This document shows, one piece after another, positions 20,401 to 26,536 of a DNA stretch of 64,000 bases. Below the pieces are notes generated by a model. It made no database searches and was not told the origin of the DNA. It saw only the letters and a list, made by a program, of their open reading frames with translations. Positions within the stretch are counted from its first letter, which is position 1, and each line of letters opens with the position of its first letter. The translations under genes were made by a program, and so were the position numbers. The stretch comes from Pycnopodia helianthoides (Eukaryota; Echinodermata; Asteroidea; Forcipulatida; Asteriidae): the NCBI GenBank assembly GCA_032158295.1, contig CM063251.1, positions 14,521,757-14,585,756 of the forward strand, written 5' to 3'.

Positions 20401-21472
20401 ACATGTCCGACACATTTTAGTCGAACATAATGAGCCGGAAATAATTATGGATTCGGTTGTCGGACAGAGTGACCCATGTCGGACATAATAGTTCGTAATA
20501 TTGCACTTTAATGACGATTGGGGAGTTATCGTTCAAAGAATGGGATACTTTTGAACGCTAGATGGCAGCAGACATACCAGGTAAAATTACATCGTTATGT
20601 AATTCTAAGCATGCGCATATTGCTGAGAACTGGATTTACCTGGTAAGTCTGCTGCCACCTAGCGTCCCAAAAGTCCCCCATTAAAACCTAGGGTATAAAA
20701 GTAGCTTAGCACGTGGGCCCGGAAGGGAAGGAAGAACATTGGCCGATCCAGGGCCCAATATTATAGTGGTATTTAAAAAGAATTGCTGAACGATTCTCTC
20801 CTAAGCAAAAATGTGTGAGATACCAGTCATAAATGGCACATAAAGTGACATGACATTTTGGCTCTAAACCGTAGTCTTGTATTAAATCAAAATTTTTGTG
20901 CTGAGGTTCTTGATGTGTTTAAGCACCTACATTCCCGGCTAAACACCGCTAAAATCTGACGCAATGTTTTTCCACGCATGTAGCAGTGTCAGGATGGGAG
21001 ACCTTTGAACGCTAGATGGTAGCAGACAAACCAGGTAAATTGCCATTTTTACGTAGTTCAGAGCATGCGTACATTACCGAGAACACTGGGTTTACCTGGT
21101 AAGTCTGCTGCCCCCTAGCGTCCCAAAAGTCACCCAATGGCGGCTACGGCTACGGCTACGACTATGGCCGGATCGCCGCGTCAACATGCGTTGCAGTTAA
21201 AAAAAAAAAGGACGTCCTTATCAACACCCTTAGCATCAGTCGCAGCCGTGTATAGCCGCCAATTCGGATAGGGTCTTTCTCTCCTGATTCGTCGCTGTTG
21301 TATACCGATCCAGTAAATTTAGCATTGTTGTTTTCATTCTTTATTATAGAAAGAAGAGAAGCTGAAGAGGCTGAAACACGACATTGCTCTTGTGGCCTCA
21401 TCTCAACAGAAGAAACGGCCGTGGGTAAACCCAGTTGAGCTGATGAGTAACGAGAAGGAGCAGAGTGTCTGA
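965..21472 (+). CDS. GABBR2-like: Gene A: GABA-B receptor-like class C GPCR, 3' half (7 exons)
   Basis: Joined coding exons are 965-1097, 2081-2194, 3543-3665, 13264-13441, 14937-15106, 17611-17751 and 21350-21472, giving 326 codons plus stop. The product is the transmembrane half of a metabotropic GABA-B receptor, a plasma-membrane protein that couples GABA binding to Gi/o proteins. TM2 (NLNNL...LFGLD), TM3 (FGALF.KTYRIHAIF), TM4, ECL2 with its Cys, TM5 (FLAWETR), TM6, TM7 (CLVFLPK) and a short tail can all be read in order. The FLAWETR and LNDS motifs and the RIHAIF segment resemble GABA-B2 more than GABA-B1. Every junction is GT-AG and frame-compatible; only the exon 4/5 junction is phase 1. 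The ligand-binding half and TM1 lie left of the window. The tail is much shorter than in vertebrate GABA-B2. Assignment to class C/GABA-B is firm; subtype orthology is not. Confidence 0.93.
1098..2080. other. Gene A intron
   Basis: There is a C-run at 1261-1274. Positions 1395-1600 hold a degraded member of the family with GCAACACCCTTAGCAACAG and repeated GGCTACGG motifs, also seen at 21134-21275, 50555-50645 and 62186-62275. No gene is seen. Confidence 0.5.
2081..2194 (+). CDS. GABBR2-like: Gene A exon: TM3 and second intracellular loop
   Basis: A phase-0 exon of exactly 38 codons (residues 45-82) lies between acceptor AG at 2079-2080 and donor GTGAGT at 2195. It encodes TM3, LVCVGISLAFGALF, then MKTYRIHAIFSR. 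The K(T/W)xRxHAIF block is one of the most conserved GABA-B2 signatures, at the cytoplasmic end of TM3. The ATG at 2081 is an internal methionine, not a start codon. Confidence 0.93.
2527..2811. mobile_element. hAT-like MITE, 285 bp, with 8-bp target duplication
   Basis: Long terminal inverted repeats begin CATAGAGTTATATATAAG and continue AACTAGAGGRCGCAC. Both ends are flanked by CTATAGAC (2519-2526 and 2812-2819), a perfect 8-bp target-site duplication. It has no coding capacity. The TIR is related to that of the 680-bp elements at 39439 and 40933. An 8-bp duplication and CA-starting ends are hAT-like; the transposase family is inferred. Confidence 0.85.
3077..3371. repeat. TTTG/TTCG tetranucleotide microsatellite
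   Basis: About 295 bp of (TTTG)n contains a central block of alternating TTTG and TTCG (about 3147-3225) and two TTG slips near the right end (about 3326 and 3357). The period of 4 leaves long open frames on both strands (CLFV or NKQT repeats). These are artefacts of the repeat, inside a gene A intron. Confidence 0.95.
3543..3665 (+). CDS. GABBR2-like: Gene A exon: TM4
   Basis: A phase-0 exon of 41 codons (residues 83-123) lies between acceptor AG at 3541-3542 and donor GTAAGT at 3666. It begins DLPNFKLILGVLLAVVVDIV and continues through IFTVWIILGQ. This is TM4 with the conserved Asp and Trp of GABA-B TM4, followed by the start of extracellular loop 2. The preceding intron carries a long TTTG/TTCG microsatellite. 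The following intron is 9.6 kb and contains the Pat-like retrotransposon. Confidence 0.9.
3740..3960. repeat. G/T-rich low-complexity tract
   Basis: Runs of TTTGTTTG, T homopolymers and G homopolymers (for example 3837-3859 and 3936-3957) directly follow the exon ending at 3665. The G-runs could form G-quadruplexes. No coding signal. Confidence 0.8.
4073..4450 (+). pseudogene. LINE ORF2 3' fragment
   Basis: A 125-codon open frame contains LFGLSWQDMVTNEDLDRRI, then RKASCCGHAVR and RRGPGRPRASWVNNLIQWSG. This is the cysteine-poor C-terminal tail found after reverse transcriptase in non-LTR retrotransposons (xxISWxDxxTNxExLxR...GHxxR...RGRPxxxW). No endonuclease or RT domain is nearby, so it is a 5'-truncated dead copy. 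It lies in a gene A intron in the same orientation. Confidence 0.75.
4451..5193. other. Gene A intron, nothing recognised
   Basis: This AT-rich stretch follows the LINE fragment. The first roughly 200 bp may be LINE 3' tail. No open frame, repeat array or RNA gene could be supported. Confidence 0.5.
5194..5606. mobile_element. TTAA-flanked MITE, GGCAAAGTACACC family
   Basis: The element starts TTAAAGGCAAAGTACACCTT and ends GTACCTTCCCTTTAA, an imperfect inverted repeat flanked by TTAA. A second copy is at about 27473-27861. It is non-coding. TTAA flanks are typical of piggyBac-type insertion; the family is inferred. Confidence 0.65.
5607..6584. other. Gene A intron before the retrotransposon
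   Basis: Positions 6300-6490 hold a partial copy of the CACGTTGCC family (complete at 35062-35423). The remainder shows no gene or clear repeat. Confidence 0.5.
6585..6725 (+). repeat. Split direct repeat A1
   Basis: This 141-bp repeat from TTACATTTTCTAACG to CATTTATTTATTT is identical to A2 at 11603-11743. It forms the left terminus of the element and would contain the start of the element RNA. Confidence 0.9.
6744..7867 (+). CDS. gag: Pat-like gag (two exons, CCHC zinc knuckle)
   Basis: This is the structural protein expected to package element RNA. Exons are 6744-7158 and 7497-7867; removal of the 338-bp GT-AG intron gives one frame of 261 residues. The start chosen is ATG 6744 (MSDSDTGAHLLGRQLG), just after repeat A1; an in-frame ATG at 6669 inside A1 would add 25 residues. 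The first exon has a helical, charged middle (RTQFEFNEKIAQNLETSKKL). The second exon is acidic (ISDELADDSEDEKRIR), then very basic, then CFRCGKTGHWRQGC (7775-7816), a CCHC nucleic-acid-binding knuckle. Unspliced, the frame stops at 7194-7196. Its 3' part overlaps the RT frame in a different phase. Confidence 0.8.
7159..7496 (+). other. Predicted spliceosomal intron inside gag
   Basis: Donor GTTTGT at 7159 and acceptor TTTCATTGTAG ending 7496 remove a segment with multiple stops. They join GCGG to GTTGGGCC so that SEAG reads on as SEAGWAAVDEYISDE. The 3' exon otherwise has no ATG before its conserved region. The intron is AT-rich, unlike the flanking gag coding sequence. No transcript evidence is available. 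Confidence 0.75.
7539..9887 (+). CDS. pol: Pat-like reverse transcriptase, RNase H and Dam-like methylase
   Basis: A 782-codon open frame starts at ATG 7539, overlapping gag in another frame. Conserved sequence begins only after residue 110, so real translation may start later or by frameshift. RT follows: KKRLIIDLRCVN, then FSFDLRSGYHHI, LPFGLTSAPYIFTKML and YLDDGWG (residues 348-354, catalytic Asp-Asp 350-351). RNase H has Asp515 (YTDAS), Glu551, Asp576 (HTDNKG) and Asp620 (RSDNTEAD). The C-terminal part (WGPHSVDRFANEYNTKLPVF ... DAFSVDW ... VPPIHLIP) matches the Dam-type N6-adenine methylase region of DIRS/Pat elements, but the expected NPPY/NPPF motif is VPPI. The frame is uninterrupted, which suggests recent function. 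Confidence 0.9.
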   Translation: MILKMRSEFAPLSPGQWQNERRQRSFNAKSRISRTEDSHLSHLLTLIVFFVAIVGSIDRHLASHTRVQATDQAQNPQISVLDVGKQVIGDKDVPECSRQPDLKTTLVSGELTDKVSRSSELLYKDGETGYEKFYSDNYFDYEQGSAEPIVRGRMKASLKFWENIKAYPEVLEIIRTGYKIPFINTPPTMYSKNNRSALAHATFVLEAITDLKSKDLISESNSPPYVVNPLTVSVQSSGKKRLIIDLRCVNQFVWKDKIKFEDWNVALKYFKQGDFMFSFDLRSGYHHIDIFSEHTKFLGFAWNIEGVTRYYTFNVLPFGLTSAPYIFTKMLRPLVASWRSRGMYIVVYLDDGWGREDTRFQCEATAKAVKADLLAAGLVPNKKKSEWSPTQQLDWLGLTWNSKEGSIRALDQRVSDTLLSIQYLTQKLPKVTARKLASITGKIISFSCVVGCLAQLKSRYLHMEIVNRKHWDYEFSLQRDSKAIEELFFWKAQLSKLNKRLLFQYSVPQVMVYTDASNSGCGAWVIDSPEKNEFQQNWSPEQRGKSSTWRELKGASLAIKAFAPVLREKRVKLHTDNKGVVAIIAKGSMVTELQELSLDLNLFCNNSRIELKVEWIPRSDNTEADCLSRQDDLDDWGVSKEFFQFIDSMWGPHSVDRFANEYNTKLPVFNSRYWSPNSSHVDAFSVDWSGDNNWLVPPIHLIPDVLNHIQVCKARGTIVLPEWPSAVFWPLLFSNSSPFKGLISQVLRFGESDNIFIHGKNPESIFGCSKMKSAVLCLMLQG
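10072..11082 (+). CDS. Pat-like tyrosine recombinase
   Basis: This integrase is expected to join the circular DNA intermediate to the target by strand exchange through a tyrosine. Counting from 10072, catalytic residues are Arg169 (GFLRNDEL), Lys (TKSKTDQ), His284 and Arg287 (HSLRSGG), His307 (KKHGRW) and Tyr319 (DGYVKES). The complete R-K-H-R-H-Y set is present. The N-terminal core-binding domain is seen from YKHLLQGVLKASRASNTVL on. The open frame has no ATG before this domain; the first in-frame ATG is near 10289, inside it. Translation therefore needs splicing, readthrough from pol or a non-AUG start. A candidate acceptor (TTATACAG) lies near 10124. Confidence 0.9.
   Translation: MLSIKFNKFIFDLFILYRKNSYKHLLQGVLKASRASNTVLKYERCFAVWQAWCTENKVAALPANTEDIARFFMEQFTNKAPFSRIEGIFYSIKWHHDCNPKVAENPCDKKFLRLTLEGLKRIAAKPVCKKEPITTEILGKIVAKFGSSNNLMNIRLCTMCLLSFAGFLRNDELINIRECDLDFHPSFVRIFLTKSKTDQLKEGSWVYIAKIGSPSCPVTMVLKYIALGQITEFTEKFLLRPVVYVKSIQAYRLRNGQLSYSRCREIFKDALKDVGVDPTKFGLHSLRSGGATAAASVGVPDRLFKKHGRWLSDHSKDGYVKESVRNQLSVSLSLGL
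11370..11412 (+). repeat. 43-base poly(A) tract inside the retrotransposon
   Basis: An uninterrupted A43 run lies between the recombinase gene and repeat B1. It could be an expanded simple repeat or a remnant of a polyadenylated intermediate. Its length may be affected by assembly. Confidence 0.9.
11464..11603 (+). repeat. Split direct repeat B1
   Basis: This 140-bp repeat from ATCCGTGGCTCGTCGCC to TTAGTGAATAAT is identical to B2 at 11984-12123. It directly abuts A2, so the B1/A2 junction reproduces the joint expected in a circular replication intermediate. Confidence 0.9.
11603..11743 (+). repeat. Split direct repeat A2
   Basis: This is identical to A1 over 141 bp and shares a single T with the end of B1. 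It is followed by a 240-bp unique segment (11744-11983) before B2. Confidence 0.9.
11984..12123 (+). repeat. Split direct repeat B2 (right terminus)
   Basis: This is identical to B1. Its last bases AATAAT meet flanking GTCCTTTGCTGG, defining the right end of the element. Confidence 0.9.
12197..12885. repeat. Minisatellite, 48-56 bp unit, 8 copies
   Basis: The core GAAACTAACAATGTCGAC plus YTGTCC recurs eight times, separated by variants of CACYAAGTTGRCTT. Two unit types alternate (CACCAAGTTGACTT and CACTAAGTTGGCTT). The array is split between its second and third copies by the fold-back element at 12348-12554. Confidence 0.9.
12348..12554. mobile_element. Fold-back palindrome, family 1 copy a
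   Basis: A 207-bp near-perfect inverted repeat runs from AACTAGGAGAGGTTTGCGG to CCGCAAACATCTCCTAGTT. The arms include GGTTCTGAAAAGAACCGG and CAACGTTTCGATCAG. The 43072-43293 element shares the GAGAAGTGTTG, AAGAACCGGTGG and ACGTTTCGA blocks in the same order. It is non-coding and interrupts the minisatellite. Confidence 0.85.
12886..13263. other. Gene A intron, nothing recognised
   Basis: This is T-rich intron leading into the exon 4 acceptor. No repeat or gene is supported. Confidence 0.5.
13264..13441 (+). CDS. GABBR2-like: Gene A exon: ECL2, TM5 and third intracellular loop
   Basis: Two AGs occur near the 5' edge. The one at 13262-13263 keeps phase 0 with the previous exon and is preferred over 13266-13267, which would break the frame. 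The exon reads LDMTQPDREIYIVSVSPYC (ECL2 with its disulfide Cys), then YFSGAIYITKGILLVFG, then IFLAWETRTISVSSLNDS. FLAWETR and LNDS are typical of GABA-B2 around TM5 and loop i3. From memory, a Leu in this i3 stretch matters for G-protein activation by mammalian GABA-B2, and the Leu is present here. The exon ends after the first base of the Ser codon at donor GTAAGT (phase 1). Confidence 0.93.
13616..13928. mobile_element. Inverted-repeat element, AATAGACCTT family
   Basis: Ends AATAGACCTTGTGAATATGA and TATGCATAAGGTCTATT are imperfect inverted repeats. A fragment with the same internal GAGTAGGGCGCCCTC and AGAGGTCAAAAG blocks lies at 60313-60390, directly after gene B exon 6. Confidence 0.6.
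13929..14936. other. Gene A intron
   Basis: It contains a short (TTA)n tract near 14855-14885 and tandem GGGATTAGGCCTATG copies (14809-14842). No gene is seen. Open frames here lack family signatures, except for exon 5 itself. Confidence 0.5.
14937..15106 (+). CDS. GABBR2-like: Gene A exon: TM6 and TM7
   Basis: Acceptor AG is at 14935-14936 and donor GTAAAT at 15107. The two leading bases complete the Ser of LNDS. The exon reads STYIAMSIYTVAIFLAIVLP, then a loop containing SLEVVQKNPTAHFSV, then IATNTTVLCLVFLPK. YIAMSIYTV is the TM6 entry and CLVFLPK the TM7 exit, both conserved family blocks. It ends in phase 0. Confidence 0.93.
15107..17610. other. Gene A intron with MITE fragments
   Basis: 15474-15810 belongs to the TTTGGTAATTACTC family (complete at 61531-61867). 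16703-16922 is a partial CACGTTGCC-family copy. 17300-17455 is a degraded CATAGAGCTGCTTAAG-family element. The remainder is unremarkable AT-rich sequence. Confidence 0.5.
17611..17751 (+). CDS. GABBR2-like: Gene A exon: membrane-proximal cytoplasmic tail
   Basis: A 47-codon phase-0 exon (residues 240-286) lies between acceptor TTTGCAG at 17604-17610 and donor GTAAGC at 17752. It follows FLPK directly and reads IILLRKFAHKKNFQVSMMAK, then a Ser-rich stretch, then DLNMTNLHERLQK. The basic start and the Leu-spaced end correspond to the linker and the beginning of the coiled coil through which GABA-B1 and GABA-B2 tails pair. Sequence conservation is lower here, so the call rests on frame, splice sites and position. 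Confidence 0.85.
17752..18189. other. Gene A intron, nothing recognised
   Basis: AT-rich; no gene, clear repeat or RNA feature supported. Confidence 0.5.
18190..18969. mobile_element. TTAA-flanked element, 780 bp
   Basis: It begins TTAAAAGGGGGCTCCAAG and ends CTTGTAGCCCCCCTTAA, inverted repeats bounded by TTAA on each side. A related sequence in the opposite orientation covers about 62260-62770. It has no coding capacity. Confidence 0.65.
18970..19644. other. Gene A intron, nothing recognised
   Basis: No gene or clear repeat is supported in this stretch. Confidence 0.5.
19645..20275. mobile_element. GACCCGG-family element split by a TTAA MITE
   Basis: The left half (19645-19738) starts CACTTTAAAATCTCCTGGGT and the right half (20132-20275) ends GACCCGCAAGTTTTTAGAG. 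These are inverted-repeat ends of a family found at least seven times in the window. A 393-bp MITE (19739-20131) sits between them, flanked by TTAA. Intact copies carry TTTAAATG at the same place. Confidence 0.75.
19739..20131. mobile_element. TTAA MITE, AGGAACATTAC family, copy 1
   Basis: Ends TTAAAGGAACATTACAGAAT and its exact reverse complement form TIRs of at least 23 bp. It is inserted inside a GACCCGG element. Copy 2 at 33811-34203 is highly similar. Confidence 0.85.
20542..20677. mobile_element. Palindromic MITE, CTAGATGGCAGCAGAC family, copy 1
   Basis: The ends carry ACTTTTGAACGCTAGATGGC and its near reverse complement (CTGCCACCTAGCGTCCCAAA). Inner inverted blocks are TACCAGGTAAA and TTTACCTGGTA. 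About 136 bp, non-coding. Confidence 0.8.
20996..21133. mobile_element. Palindromic MITE, CTAGATGGCAGCAGAC family, copy 2
   Basis: This is the same family as 20542-20677, 0.3 kb away and in the same orientation. CTAGATGGTAGCAGACAAAC faces CTGCTGCCCCCTAGCG. Confidence 0.8.
21134..21349. repeat. CGGCTACGG-repeat element abutting the last gene A exon
   Basis: Tandem GGCTAC hexamers (21141-21160) are followed by AACACCCTTAGCATCAGTCG and TAGCCGCCAATTCGGA. Related sequences occur at 1395-1600, 50555-50645 and 62186-62275. It ends about 75 bp before the terminal exon acceptor. Confidence 0.6.
21350..21472 (+). CDS. GABBR2-like: Gene A terminal exon: coiled-coil end and stop
   Basis: Acceptor AG is at 21348-21349. 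Forty codons and a TGA stop at 21470-21472 follow in frame. The exon begins KEEKLKRLKHDIALVASSQQ, continuing the heptad-like Leu spacing from LHERLQ in the previous exon. Together they form a short predicted coiled coil of about four heptads. The remaining residues (KKRPWVNPVELMSNEKEQSV) are polar. The whole tail after TM7 is about 87 residues, far shorter than in vertebrate GABA-B2. A later alternative exon cannot be excluded. Confidence 0.85.
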   Translation, partial: KEEKLKRLKHDIALVASSQQKKRPWVNPVELMSNEKEQSV

Positions 21473-23042
21473 GAAACATTCTGATTTGATCTCAAGAATT
21501 ATTTGACATATGCTGCGTCAGACGAGCATTTAGTTCGTCTGATGCTGTCCTTGCTCTGGTAAACAAAAGAGAAGGCAATGTTGGGCAACGCTGACATTGC
21601 CTCCTTGTTTGCCCTTTCTTCGTCTGTATCTGGATGGTTTATTAAAATGGAATGCACCTTGGATCGACTTTTCCCACAATTTGTACGATTTAACCACAAA
21701 GGGCTAAGAGAAGCAGAACTTTTAATTCACCCACCTAATAAATCAATTCACCCACCTATTAAAATGCACAAATATGCAAAGTGTAACTTGAATACTGTAA
21801 GCCTGTTGTGGCCTTGTTTTTAGTCGATCTCAGTAGAGTAGAATTTGTGAATGTGGGCGTGGCATGTGGAAGCTCAGGAGGGACACCTAAACAGATGGAT
21901 GATGACGGTCATATTTACGTCCATGGTTCCAAGTTGGGGAAATAATTGCTTCGGTAAACGGCATGAATATTCGCGACACTTGGTCCTTCGTGGTGAATAC
22001 TGACGTCAACAATTACTATAGTTGCGCCTTTGCGTCATTAGTTACAACTTTGTAATGCAGAATTGAATATTAACGGAATTATTTCAAATACACCCCTTCC
22101 ATCCCCGCATCTGAGTGTTTACCCAGTGTTCGGCTTTGCATTTCATGACAGCGATCCAAGTTGTATGTTAAACACCACCCTGGAATCCTGGATTCAGCAA
22201 ACGTATGAACGCAACGTCAGTATTTACGTGATTCGGTACTTTGGAAAAACAAAAGTCTTCACAATTGTCCGCACATTTTTTGACATCACTGTTTGCGTGT
22301 CCCTTGCGAGTCGCCACATCTTTTGGAGAGTTTGTGTGTGCACATGTGAGAGGTTGATTTGTAAAATTGTATGAGTGTGATGAGTTCATTCTAACTTAAA
22401 ACTATCCTACGGAGGTTCCCTTATGTAGCAGGTGTTCACGTTTTAGAGAAAACAAAGTATAACTACCACAATTATTATAGATCACTTTGCAAAACAAAAT
22501 ATGAAAAGCACAGGTCCATTGCTATAAATGGCAGGCATCACGCAATTGTCGTCGTTGTTGATGTTGGTTTTATTTTGTGTTGGTTTTTATCCTGAAAAGA
22601 ATTAATGAGAATGCCTCAAAGAGAAATCGGTTTAACGGGTGTGAGACGAAAATCTAACAACATCAAACAACAAGGGTAAATGTTTATTGACTGCACAAAT
22701 GAAAACAACAACAACAAACAACAAAAACAGTGGTGAATTTGTTTCTTTACTTAAAATCAGTGCACAAAATGTCTCTCTCAAAGTCTCCCTTCAGTTAAGT
22801 TTAATGAGGGAGTCTTTTTTGTTTCCTTTTAGAAACCATGAATTTCGTAAATAAAATGGCCGTCTGCCATTTTCACGACAAATGCGATATCGGAATAAAA
22901 GGGCTGGAGTGAAAGACATAATGTCATAAGCTTGCATAATGAGTGACGAGTTCTGTTATGTCCTTGGTTGGATTTGATTTCAGTTGTTTGACAGGTATGA
23001 AAGGCAGAGAGACCGGCAGAGGGAGTCTCGACAGAATGACTA
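21473..23042. other. Gene A 3' UTR and intergenic DNA
   Basis: It contains the candidate poly(A) signal at 21737. No further gene or clear mobile element is seen to 23042. Confidence 0.5.
21737..21742 (+). terminator. Candidate poly(A) signal of gene A
   Basis: AATAAA occurs 265 bp after the gene A stop and is the first canonical hexamer downstream. Others lie near 22851. Only motif and position support it. Confidence 0.4.
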
Positions 23043-23319
23043 GAGTACACTTTAAAAACTTCCGGGTCACAAATTGACCCAGATCCGGATCTCCCGGAGC
23101 CTGACACATTTTCTTGGTCAGTATGAGCCGGATTCTGTGTCAAAATTACCCAGAAAATGAATCAAAATGACACAGAAATTAATCAAAATGACCCAGAATC
23201 TGAATTTAAATTCCTATTTTTAACCACATTCCAAGTCAGCCTGACCAGAAATGGGTCGCGCCCGAGTGGGATCCGGAATCCGGGTCAATTCTGACCCGGA
23301 TTTTTTTTTATACAGTGTA
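23043..23319. mobile_element. GACCCGG-family MITE, intact copy
   Basis: The left end CACTTTAAAAACTTCCGGGT and right end CTGACCCGGATTTTTTTTT are inverted. Internally GACCCAGA and TGACCCAG motifs recur. About 277 bp, non-coding. Confidence 0.7.
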
Positions 23320-24495
23320 ATTCCAGAAATTATCCGGAAACCATTACATTGATTTAAAGTAGTGGTTTCCGGACATATTCTGGACTTACACTTTGTTTGT
23401 GAAGAAGGAAAAAAACATCAAAATTGTATTACACTATTTTAACCATATATTTTTTGAAATGATCAGCTTCTTAGTAACATTTATAACAATGAGGGTCTTG
23501 TTGAAAGACAAACATCTGCTTAGGGTGATTTTTTAACAATGATTAATATTTTGTTTTATGTGAAACATATCTTGCAATGTCAATTGCCCCTCGAACTACA
23601 ATTGTCAAGTTCAAGAACAATGTTCATAATTTGGTAGTCAGTGTGGCAGGTTGGTGATAGGGATGTGCCTTTGATGTCGCAAGAATGAAATTTGACACAC
23701 AGTCAGAGAATGTCAGGAAAAAGACATTTGAGCAGATTATTATGGTCGTAGAAAAATAGTCAAGCTTTATCAGTCATTGTGATAATACTTGTGGAAATTG
23801 CTTGTTATTCTACCTATATTTTTTGTTCAAAGGACAATTCATTTGAGATGGGTCTCTAGCCAATTTACTTTCCCGTGACTTGGTGCCAAATTCTTTTACT
23901 GTTATCATCATTGGCATAATTCCCCCCAATGTTGCCCCTGTCTGCCCCCACTAAGACTCTGCTGTGATCATTTGTAAGTTGTCAACTGTTTTAAAAAAAC
24001 TTGAAGATTAAAATAAAATTTTATCGGAAGTTACTTTATTTTACTGCTTGATTTCATAGACTACTTGTTTTATTTTGTGTATAGTTTTAACCATTTGAAG
24101 TCAACTTTTGGTGTTATTTTTTGTTCTCGCATCAACTAAGATCGTGGAGTAGAGCATGGGGGCTTAGCGCAAAATGGAAGTGCTGTTCCATAGAGTGCGG
24201 TTATTATGCAATAACATGAACGGAGATACCGTTCAAATCACGGCCCCAAAAGGGCAACCGAGAAGTGGCAAGGTGGGTTATTTTATCAGTGTTGTTGTTG
24301 AGACCGCAAAGTCTGAGACCGAGAACTCCCTCCGACATCAAAGGGGAAACATGAAAACAGCCGAGACCTCGGCGAATTGGGTCTCGAGATCGGTCTCCCC
24401 CACCCAGACCAGTCTTGAGACCTCGCTGCCATATGCATTTTATACAGACCCGTGTTCGAGTTAAGCCTTGTTCACACGGCACCATTTTTGCAACG
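23320..24495. other. Intergenic, nothing recognised
   Basis: AT-rich intergenic sequence without supported genes or repeats. Confidence 0.5.
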
Positions 24496-24691
24496 GTCCC
24501 TTGCTTAATTTGAGCATGGTTGCGATTTTTTTTTCCAGAATGCATCTCGTGTGAAAGGACAACAATGTTTATACTGTCCATAAAGGACGGCAAATTTTTC
24601 ACCAGGGATCTTGGAGACTTCCAACATTGTTGTCCTTTCACACGAAGTGCAATTGCAACATTTCACGACATGCTCACATTAAGCAAGGGAC
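24496..24691. mobile_element. Inverted-repeat element, TCCCTTGCTTAAT family
   Basis: GTCCCTTGCTTAATTTGAGC at the left faces GCTCACATTAAGCAAGGGAC at the right. A second nested inverted pair is CGTGTGAAAGGACAACAATG and CATTGTTGTCCTTTCACACG. Confidence 0.7.
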
Positions 24692-25217
24692 CCCCTGCTA
24701 AAAGGGCTCCAATGCCCCCGTGGTCGTCACATTGCTGGTAGTCGTTTACCCAGGGGGCGTGGGAAATTGGAATCGTAATCAGTTTGTTGTTTTCTGATGG
24801 GACATTGTTGAGGGACATCCATTCCATCATTCAATGAAATATCGACTCTGCTCTAAAACGAGGTCGTCAAACGAAAATTGGATTTTGTAAATAATGGGTT
24901 TTGTTTGGACCCTGCAAAAGCAAATTTACAATGTAATGACAAGTGTCAGCATACAGGTATTTGGGGGTTTTTTTTTGTCTTCAAAGGTGCTAAGTGATAT
25001 TGGATCAACATTTTGCCTCAATCCAGTATGTGATGAGACGTAGATCATACGAAGACTTAGTACCACTCGGTTAAACCAAGTTGTGATCCAAGCAAAAACA
25101 AAAGTAAAATACCCTACAGGTTAAATATCGAAATTTCGGCGGGGGAGCCGGAATTACTTTAATGGAAGTTGTTTCCGTAATGTCGGAGAAGTTCGGACTT
25201 TTTCACTGTCATAACCA
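24692..25217. other. Intergenic, nothing recognised
   Basis: No gene or defined repeat is supported. Confidence 0.5.
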
Positions 25218-25570
25218 GGGCCAAATTCCACAGCGCTGCTTAACGGTAAGCACGTTTTATTGCTTACCGTAGCAGACAAAATTGCTTAAGCGTAAGCGTA
25301 TTTCACAGGTCATCAAGAAAATTGGGCGGCCAGCTTGCGCGTCCACCATGGATTTGCATTGTTGCGTCATTTATTTTCATACAATAACCACTGGAAGGAT
25401 GCACCTTTTCGTTCGCTTACGATTAGCAGCGCTATGGAATGGAAACTCGCACAGTAAGCACAAAATCGGCTGAAAAGCAGCTCTGTGAAATTGGACCCAG
25501 GGCCTAATTTCATAAAGCCTGTAAGCAGACGTTTTCTGCTTACAAAGCGGCCATTAGCAGAATTTCACAA
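25218..25570. mobile_element. GGGCCCAATTTCATAGAGC-family element and half copy
   Basis: A complete element (25218-25498) runs from GGGCCAAATTCCACAGCGCT to AGCTCTGTGAAATTGGACCC. It is followed by a half copy starting GGGCCTAATTTCATAAAGCC. Relatives lie at 36050-36187, 37722-38002, 43873-44067 and 52257-52445. Confidence 0.7.
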
Positions 25571-26536
25571 ACACTGCTTTACCGCGAGCAAAGCAGATGG
25601 CACGCTAACTTGCCGGCGGTTCTTGTGAGCAGAAGAGTGACGCAACAGTGCAAATCTATCGTGCGCGCGCACATGTGCTGTCAAATCTCCTCTAAACTTT
25701 TGCTCATGCATGTTTTTGCTCATGCGTAGTAAGCAAACAAACGACAAAAACAACAGATTGAAAACCTAACGCGAGGTTGACAAGTCAAACGCGAGTTTGA
25801 AAACCTAACGCGAGATTCGATAACACGAGATGCGAGATGCGAGATGCAAGATGGCAGATATAGAACACCAAGCAAACAAAAAGCAAAAAAACAAAGCAAC
25901 AACAACAAACAAACAAACAGCTTCATCAAAATGTTCATCTCATCCCACCTAAAGAACACGAGAGCAATTAGTAAGAAACAGAACACAATGCCATGGTGTT
26001 TCGGCTGGCGACCTTATTCTGTGCTAATCCAATTAGACAAAGAATTGAAGGCTTCTGTCACAGGTAACCATTATTCCTGATGCATTCCGCAATCCTATTG
26101 ACACATACAAAGCGTGTCAAACATTTTAAAGCCTATACGCATAGAAGGTTTTGTTCATGCAACTCTAGCTATAGCGTTGTTTAGTTATATCAACCCAGCT
26201 CCATACTTGAACACAGATCGAAGCTGCACTGATGCGTATTGCATCAGTTTGTAGATGTCTACAACTATACAAATGACATCGGCTTCCTGCATGAACAAGC
26301 TGTCATATACAGTTCGGACTCATTTTGCCTGTGCAGATTGTGATGACGCCCTCTTCAATTCCATCGTGTAATAAAGGTAGGTACGTGTTTCCTGTCGAGG
26401 GGCAGTTGAGAATCCCAAAGAATTTAATGTAAGTGTAGGTTCAAATCTCGGCAGTGCCCGAGGCACCAAGTGGCCAAAATGTGTGGTTCTGACATCTTGA
26501 CACTTGACCATTGAGCAAGGTTCATTGATAGGCAGG
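25571..26536. other. Intergenic, A-rich
   Basis: It contains three copies of CTAACGCGAG-like units (25765-25815), GAGATGC repeats (25828-25850) and AACAAACAAAC tracts. No gene is supported. Confidence 0.5.

Noticed and set aside
24174..24641. Overlapping open frames on both strands near an inverted-repeat element
   Set aside because: No domain or splice support was found, and they overlap a MITE.
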